From positions 1 to 33,652 of the forward strand of contig MNQS01000105.1 in assembly GCA_001915545.1 (NCBI GenBank): a stretch of DNA of 33,652 bases. Direction: 5' to 3'. Position numbers and translations under genes: made by a program. The notes below the pieces were generated by a model. That model made no database searches. It saw only the letters and a program-made list of their open reading frames with translations, and was not told where the DNA came from. Shown here piece by piece: positions 29,281 to 33,652 of this stretch. The stretch is from Bacteroides sp. 43_108 (GTDB lineage Bacteria; Bacteroidota; Bacteroidia; Bacteroidales; Bacteroidaceae). How positions within the stretch are numbered: the first letter of the stretch is position 1; each line of letters opens with the position of its first letter.

Positions 29281-31676
29281 ACCGTTTTCTCCATTTCCTT
29301 TCGGGCGAGCCGGATGATCGTTTCGCCCTGACCGGTTACCTTTCCGATACACTCCCTGATTTCTTCTGCCGTCCCGTTTCCGTGGAGCACGTCATACAGC
29401 TCCTGCAGCGGCCCTTCGGCATGTATCAGCATCCACGAGCTGCGGATATGGTGTATCCAGTAGTCCAGCCTGTCCCTGTCACACCTTTCCGCTTCCTCCC
29501 GTATGGCGGCCATTTCCTTCTCCGTTTCCCTGACCAGACATTCCAGCCTCTGCCGCTTGTCGCCGTATGCGAACAGCGGACCGAGGTCTATGCGTGGGGT
29601 ACTGTCCTCGCCGATGCATTCTTCCGCGGCTGCCAGCAGTTCGTCGATGGAGAACGGCTTGTACAGCACGGAGCCGAAGCCAGCGTTTGCCAGCTCCTCT
29701 TTCGTGATGCTTTTCGAGCCGGTCACCACCATCACGGGGATGGTGCGTGAGTTGCCTATGTCCGACGTGCGGAGCAGTTCCAGCACCTCGTAGCCGCTTG
29801 CGTCCTGCATCTTCAGGTCCGTGGTCAGCAGGTCATAGTGTCCCTCGCGCAGCTTCTCCGCCATTTCCCCCGTGCTCGTACAGGTGTCGCAGTGCACACC
29901 GTTCTGCACGAATATGTCGTGTATCATCCCCAGTATGATGCTGTCGTTGTCCAGCGACAACACCGAACATCCGCCCAGTCTTGTCCGCTTCGCTGCCGCC
30001 TTGCGGTCTGTTTCTCCGGCTTTCTCCGCCTGGGGCAGCGGCAGCACCACGCTGAAGCGGCTGCCCGTGTTCCGTATGTTCTCCACCGATATGCTGCCCT
30101 CCATCAGTTCCGCAAGGCTTTTCACTATCGACAGTCCCAGTCCGAAGCCGTCCTGCGTGGCAGCATTGCTCAGCCGCTCGAACGGCTTGAATATCTGTTC
30201 CCGTTTGTCCTTGTCTATTCCTCCTCCGGTATCTTCCACCGCAAGCGTGAATTTCCCTCCGGCATACAGGGCGGTCAGTGTCACGCCCCCGCGTTCCGTA
30301 AACTTCAGTGCGTTCGACAGCAGGTTGCTGCCGATACGCAGTATCAGGTTCCTGTCGCCCATGACCACCTCGTCAGCGGCGTTGTTCACCCTGAACTCCA
30401 GCCGTTTCTCTTCCATCCGTGCGGCAAACTCCGTTTCCAGTGTTTCTGCCACTCCCGCCAGTCTGAACGGCTTCACCCTGACGGTCTCCTTTCCGTTGTC
30501 TATGCGGTAGTAGTCCAGCAGGTTCTCCATCAGTGCCCCCATACGCTCTGCCGACTGCCGTATATGCTCCGCGTGCAGCGCCGTTGCCTCCCGGTTCCCG
30601 TCCTTCAGTATCAGTTCCGCATTGCCGCGTATGGCGGTCAGCGGTGAGCGCAGGTCGTGCGTCACCGTCTGCATGATGTTCTGTCTGCTTTTTATCAGCT
30701 CTTCATTCTCCCGGACCGACCGGCGCAGGCTCTCTATCAGTTCCTCTCGCTGTTTCCTGTCTCTGGTGCGGCGGCGGATGTCCCTATGGACTACCACATA
30801 CAGCAGCACCGCACACAGGACACCTGCCGCCGATATGCCGCATATTAGTACGAATGCCGTTTCTCTCAGTTCCGCCACCCGCATGTGCCTTTCTTCCATG
30901 CGTTCCGTCTCGTCCTGTCCGATTTCCCGTATCAGCCTCGAAAGGTTCCGGTTCAGTATGCTGTTGCGTATTTTCAGTGAGTCCGACAGATGGGAGAATG
31001 CCTGTTCCTGCTCTGCCAGTGCCGTTCGCATCTCCTTCTCAAACCGCTGCATCTCCGCAATGTGTCGGGTGTTGGGCCTCGTGCTCACCCGTGTGGTCGT
31101 GCGTGCCGGTTCTTCTTTCTTTTTCTTGCGGAACAGGCCGAACAGCCCGCCCCGTTTCTTTTCCTCTTCCGGTTCGGTGCGTTCCGTCACTGTCGTTGTC
31201 CGTACCGATGCCGTTTGCTCCAGTCCGGGCAGGTGGCGTTCCAGCAGGCTGTCCATGCGGTACGCCGTGGTCGGCATATCCACCATCCGCTCGATCAGCC
31301 TGCGTTTCTCGTGCAGCAGCCTTACTACCGTGTCTATCCTTGCCGTCTGCGCCGGTTCTCCGTAGTAGCCTTTCAGCCGGTCTATTACCTCCATCGTGTG
31401 CGATTCCCGCCGGTCGTATGTATCCATGTCCGAGTCGTCCCACAGCATTGCGCGGTCATTGTCCAGAAACAGTGTGATCAGTCCCCGGTATGCTTCGCTG
31501 GCGGCAGCACGCTGCATGAGCAGGCTGCGTTCCTCTGCCTCCGCCTGCTCGAATACCTGCTTTTCGTACCATACAGCCGTGATGATGCCCAGTACGAGCA
31601 GTCCCAGTATGAGATAGCCCGACAGGATTTTCAGGTGGAGGGATTCCTTCCATCTTGAAAATGTATTGTTGTTCAT
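29268..31676 (-). CDS. rteA: RteA, hybrid sensor histidine kinase
   Basis: This 802-residue membrane kinase has a first membrane helix at about 15-36 (ILSGYLILGLLVLGIITAVW), a periplasmic sensor of about 240 residues containing a basic insert, RKKKKEEPARTTTRV, a second helix (FVLICGISAAGVLCAVLLYV), the HisKA domain (His at about 339, HDLRSPLTAIRG), the ATPase domain (GFGLGLSIVKSLAELM), a receiver (Asp at about 618, LTTDLKMQDASG) and a C-terminal Hpt domain (IHHIRSSWMLIH, His at about 742). In CTnDOT it is expressed from the tetQ operon; here no tetQ is present and an AraC-type gene precedes it. Confidence 0.92.
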   Translation of the reverse strand: MNNNTFSRWKESLHLKILSGYLILGLLVLGIITAVWYEKQVFEQAEAEERSLLMQRAAASEAYRGLITLFLDNDRAMLWDDSDMDTYDRRESHTMEVIDRLKGYYGEPAQTARIDTVVRLLHEKRRLIERMVDMPTTAYRMDSLLERHLPGLEQTASVRTTTVTERTEPEEEKKRGGLFGLFRKKKKEEPARTTTRVSTRPNTRHIAEMQRFEKEMRTALAEQEQAFSHLSDSLKIRNSILNRNLSRLIREIGQDETERMEERHMRVAELRETAFVLICGISAAGVLCAVLLYVVVHRDIRRRTRDRKQREELIESLRRSVRENEELIKSRQNIMQTVTHDLRSPLTAIRGNAELILKDGNREATALHAEHIRQSAERMGALMENLLDYYRIDNGKETVRVKPFRLAGVAETLETEFAARMEEKRLEFRVNNAADEVVMGDRNLILRIGSNLLSNALKFTERGGVTLTALYAGGKFTLAVEDTGGGIDKDKREQIFKPFERLSNAATQDGFGLGLSIVKSLAELMEGSISVENIRNTGSRFSVVLPLPQAEKAGETDRKAAAKRTRLGGCSVLSLDNDSIILGMIHDIFVQNGVHCDTCTSTGEMAEKLREGHYDLLTTDLKMQDASGYEVLELLRTSDIGNSRTIPVMVVTGSKSITKEELANAGFGSVLYKPFSIDELLAAAEECIGEDSTPRIDLGPLFAYGDKRQRLECLVRETEKEMAAIREEAERCDRDRLDYWIHHIRSSWMLIHAEGPLQELYDVLHGNGTAEEIRECIGKVTGQGETIIRLARKEMEKTVWEE

Positions 31677-31701
31677 GTATTTTCGGATTGTTTTTTAGGC
31701 G

Positions 31702-31780
31702 GTAAGTTAGTGGAACCTTCCCGAAGGGATGTTCCAGATTCTGATAAAAATCAGTACGCGTTTTTATTGGTTCCAGAAAT
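31702..31780 (-). promoter_or_regulatory. rteA promoter with a block shared with the araC promoter
   Basis: On the minus strand the block 31780-31731 starts ATTTCTGGAACCAATAAAA and ends AATCTGGAAC. It is about 40 of 51 positions identical to 32746-32696 before the AraC gene. A -7-like box TAACTTAC (31709-31702) follows after exactly 21 bp, as in the araC promoter. It contains two TCTGGAAC half-sites and CTGAT/ATCAG symmetry. The block overlaps the last codons of the AraC gene. Confidence 0.7.
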
Positions 31781-32630
31781 CCATCCTGCGCTTCTCCCAT
31801 TTCTCATGTCCTATGGCTTTCAGCTCGCACGGACTCATTCCGGTCTGCTTCTGGCAGAAGTCCGCAAAATTGCTTGCCGAGCCGAAGGCGTTGCGCTCGG
31901 CTACTTCCTTCAGCGGCAGTTCCACCCGGTATTCCATATCCTCCTCTATGCGCCTTATCCGCTCCCGGCGCAGCCACTCCGATGGCCCCATACCGTAGTA
32001 TGTTTTGAACTTGCGCCGCATCAGCGAATAGCCCATGCCGCACAGTCCGGCAAGTTCCTCCGCCACGAATGTGCGGTGGCTGTAGTGGTTCACTGTCATG
32101 CGGAATACCGCCTTGTCCAGTTCCGGCAGCCTGCTCTCGGCGTATGCCATATCCTTTTCCTCTATGCGGAAAGTCTTGCCATACAGCTTGTTGCGTCTTT
32201 CCCTGAAGAAATAGTCGCATACCCTGTTAGTCATCTCGTTCGTACGTGCATGGCCTTTCAGTGTATGCAGCACGTCGCATAGCACCAGCATTTCCCGTGT
32301 CCGGTATTTCCGTTCCCATGCATCCGTCAGTTCATTGCACATGTAGCAGATCACTTCATACTCGCGTGAGCGGCACAGCATGAGCATCCATGCCCTGAAA
32401 TCCCTGTCCCTTGCCGACGGTGCTTCCTTATCCTTTCGCAGTGCGCTCACTGCCGCCAGCATCAGCTCCGTGTCATTGCCGTACTCCGCCAGCCGTATTC
32501 TCATCTTCGGCAGCGAGTGCCGTTCCTTCACCGACTTCCGTATGCTCTCCGCCAGTTCTTCCATCCGTTCCCTGCACACTTTTGCCCTGTATGCCTCCGC
32601 AAGCACCGCTTCTGTAATTCTCAGCTTCAT
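31764..32630 (-). CDS. AraC-family transcription regulator
   Basis: The 288-residue protein has a C-terminal AraC DNA-binding domain with two helix-turn-helix units: VAEELAGLCGMGYSLMRRKF and LPLKEVAERNAFGSASNFAD, then FCQKQTGMSPCELK. The N-terminal part is helical (RITEAVLAEAYRAKVCRERM) and not an obvious cupin sugar sensor, so the inducer is unknown. The start at 32630 (MKLRITEAV, after an A/G-rich site) is preferred; a TTG start at 32669 would lie inside the -7 box. It precedes rteA on the same strand and shares its promoter block, so it probably controls rteA-rteB and itself. Confidence 0.87.
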   Translation of the reverse strand: MKLRITEAVLAEAYRAKVCRERMEELAESIRKSVKERHSLPKMRIRLAEYGNDTELMLAAVSALRKDKEAPSARDRDFRAWMLMLCRSREYEVICYMCNELTDAWERKYRTREMLVLCDVLHTLKGHARTNEMTNRVCDYFFRERRNKLYGKTFRIEEKDMAYAESRLPELDKAVFRMTVNHYSHRTFVAEELAGLCGMGYSLMRRKFKTYYGMGPSEWLRRERIRRIEEDMEYRVELPLKEVAERNAFGSASNFADFCQKQTGMSPCELKAIGHEKWEKRRMDFWNQ

Positions 32631-32666
32631 CTTTCTCTGTTTTAATGGTTTATAATGGTTCTCCGG

Positions 32667-32746
32667 CAAAAGTAGCGTGGAGTCGCTGGACTATTGTTCC
32701 AAATCCTGACAAAAATCAATGCACGGTTTTATTGTATTGTAGAAAT
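32667..32746 (-). promoter_or_regulatory. araC promoter with -7 box TACTTTTG and shared upstream block
   Basis: TACTTTTG (32674-32667 on the minus strand) matches TAnnTTTG exactly. Starting 21 bp upstream lies a 51-bp block (32746-32696), with TTGATTTTTGTCAGGATTTG in its centre-right, nearly identical to the block before rteA. The predicted start of transcription near 32660 leaves a leader of about 30 nt before the start codon at 32630. Confidence 0.75.
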
Positions 32747-32791
32747 GGGGTGTATGTTCTTATAAGTGAAATACAGTTTTTTCTGGTAGGA

Positions 32792-33304
32792 TTATAGATT
32801 GGGACTGATAAAGTAATACCATACTCCGGTAAAATAGAGCAGGTCTCCTGCAATCAGTGCTGTAAGCCGTTGCTTGAATTTCAGGTCATACTTTTCCTCC
32901 TTCAGCCTTCTCAGTTCCCTGAACATATCGCTGAAGTCAACAGGGGTCCAGCTTAGCAGGTGGACAGGCAGCAGAAGAATCATACCTGAAAGGCAACTCA
33001 ATCCATTGTTCATATAAAACGGGGCAAGCAAAAGCATCGGTATCAGTTCCCACCACCGGTAACTGACATTCCTGTTCTTCTCTCTTTTCTTGTCGAGCCG
33101 TGCTTGCTCCGCACGGGCGGCGGCATCCAGCCTTTTCATAAAGGCTTCCTCTTTCTCTTCCATGATGTCGGCTATCACCTTGTCTTCTACACCGCGCCGG
33201 TACAGTTCCTCTTTCGCCTGCCTGACTTGCTTATCCGAATATTCTCCGGTAACATTGTTGGCTATCATCAGCAACTCATTGGTATCGTATTCCTTGATTT
33301 TCAT
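32792..33304 (-). CDS. membrane protein of unknown function
   Basis: The 170-residue protein has a charged cytoplasmic N-terminal half (ELLMIANNVTGEYSDKQVRQ, EEKEEAFMKRLDAAARAEQA; likely coiled coil) followed by hydrophobic segments (WWELIPMLLLAPFYMNNGLS, LSGMILLLPVHLLSWTPV) and a final one (LTALIAGDLLYFTGVWYYFI). I recognise no family. It is upstream of the AraC gene on the same strand, with a 161-bp gap holding the araC promoter, so it is a separate unit. The frame looks intact. Confidence 0.6.
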   Translation of the reverse strand: MKIKEYDTNELLMIANNVTGEYSDKQVRQAKEELYRRGVEDKVIADIMEEKEEAFMKRLDAAARAEQARLDKKREKNRNVSYRWWELIPMLLLAPFYMNNGLSCLSGMILLLPVHLLSWTPVDFSDMFRELRRLKEEKYDLKFKQRLTALIAGDLLYFTGVWYYFISPNL

Positions 33305-33405
33305 TGTTATCTAATTTAATCTGTTTCACTTTTTTCCCTCAGTTTCATACATTGACTTAGGGAACAAGACTGAATATCAATATATTGACTTTTTTTGATG
33401 AGCAG
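33305..33405. other. AT-rich spacer between the two membrane-protein genes
   Basis: This 101-bp AT-rich gap shows no strong hairpin, -7 box or repeat that I can support. It marks the shift from the GC-richer ICE genes to the AT-rich partial gene at the window edge. Confidence 0.4.
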
Positions 33406-33652
33406 TTATTCTATAAATAAGCTTTTGAGTAATATATAGTAAGTTGCAAATTGTATAATTATGGAAATCAAATAGATACTATAATATTGCACATATTTTT
33501 TCTCTTTGTCAAATTGCTTGAAATACTTTCTGTACTTGTCGTTCTTAAATAAAAAACATTTATTGATATAATACATAAATAAGCCTATGGCTATCCATAA
33601 TGGGAGAAAAAATAAACCATTGGGATTAAAAGCAATTATCAATAAGTTTTTT
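33406..33652 (-). CDS. small membrane protein, 5' end outside the window (partial)
   Basis: The frame is open to the window edge and contains at least 78 residues, with hydrophobic segments PLWIAIGLFMYYINKCF and YYSIYLISIIIQFATYYILL separated by a Lys-rich loop (KNDKYRKYFKQFDKEKK). The only start codon in view is a weak TTG at 33642, so the gene probably begins beyond the window. It is much more AT-rich than the rte genes and may be a passenger or recent acquisition. No family is recognised. Confidence 0.5.
   Translation of the reverse strand, partial: KNLLIIAFNPNGLFFLPLWIAIGLFMYYINKCFLFKNDKYRKYFKQFDKEKKYVQYYSIYLISIIIQFATYYILLKSLFIE

Noticed and set aside
30622..31365. 247-codon plus-strand frame opposite rteA
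   Set aside because: Ser/Arg-rich shadow of the kinase gene; no start signal or family.
32631..32669. TTG-started N-terminal extension of the AraC protein
   Set aside because: It begins inside the predicted -7 box and would precede the transcript start; the ATG at 32630 has a suitable upstream site.

Overview
The window is the core of a Bacteroidales integrative conjugative element (ICE, conjugative transposon) of the CTnDOT/CTnERL type. The evidence is a complete Bacteroides-style tra operon (traA to traQ, read right to left), a mobA-mobB-mobC block, the rteA/rteB/rteC regulators, and Bacteroidetes-type -7 boxes (TAnnTTTG). The host is most likely Bacteroides, Parabacteroides or a close relative. 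Both ICE ends, the main integrase and the excision genes lie outside the window.

Layout. 1-3330 (+): tail-side accessory genes (end of an unknown gene, PcfK-like and PcfJ-like proteins, five small ICE proteins) ending in a strong terminator. 3337-21834 (-): the tra operon. It begins at traA (ParA-like) and runs through traB/traC (DUF3408), traD, traE/traF (DUF4134/DUF4133), traG (VirB4-like ATPase), a conserved unknown, a DUF3876 lipoprotein, traI-traO, traP (primase-like), traQ, a phage-type lysozyme and a last small gene. The lysozyme gene is split by a 3.65-kb AT-rich insertion at 3984-7636. This carries three overlapping tyrosine recombinase genes and 31-bp inverted repeats, so it is a recombinase-in-trio (RIT) element. 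Removing it restores the lysozyme frame exactly. 21835-22536: intergenic control region with repeats and palindromes on the traA side and a run of hairpins on the mob side (candidate tra promoter and oriT/leader). 22537-26312 (+): mobA, mobB relaxase, mobC coupling protein. 26393-33652 (-): regulatory island with rteC, a short RibD/DHFR-like protein, a probable structured RNA, rteB, rteA, an AraC-type regulator and two membrane proteins, the last one cut by the window edge.

How it works together. RteA (hybrid histidine kinase) and RteB (sigma-54 activator) form a signalling pair; in CTnDOT this pair turns on rteC and then excision and transfer. MobA/MobB nick and carry the DNA, MobC couples it to the pore, and TraE-TraQ build the type IV secretion channel, with the lysozyme probably opening the peptidoglycan. 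Here the lysozyme is broken, so transfer may be impaired or depend on another hydrolase.

Most interesting points: (1) the RIT element and its recombination sites, which can be reconstructed to a 6-bp overlap between 8-bp inverted arms; (2) a likely undescribed structured RNA of about 220 nt between rteB and the RibD-like gene, with its own -7 box and an intrinsic terminator; (3) a near-duplicate promoter block in front of both the AraC regulator and rteA, with identical spacing, in an element that has no tetQ next to rteA.
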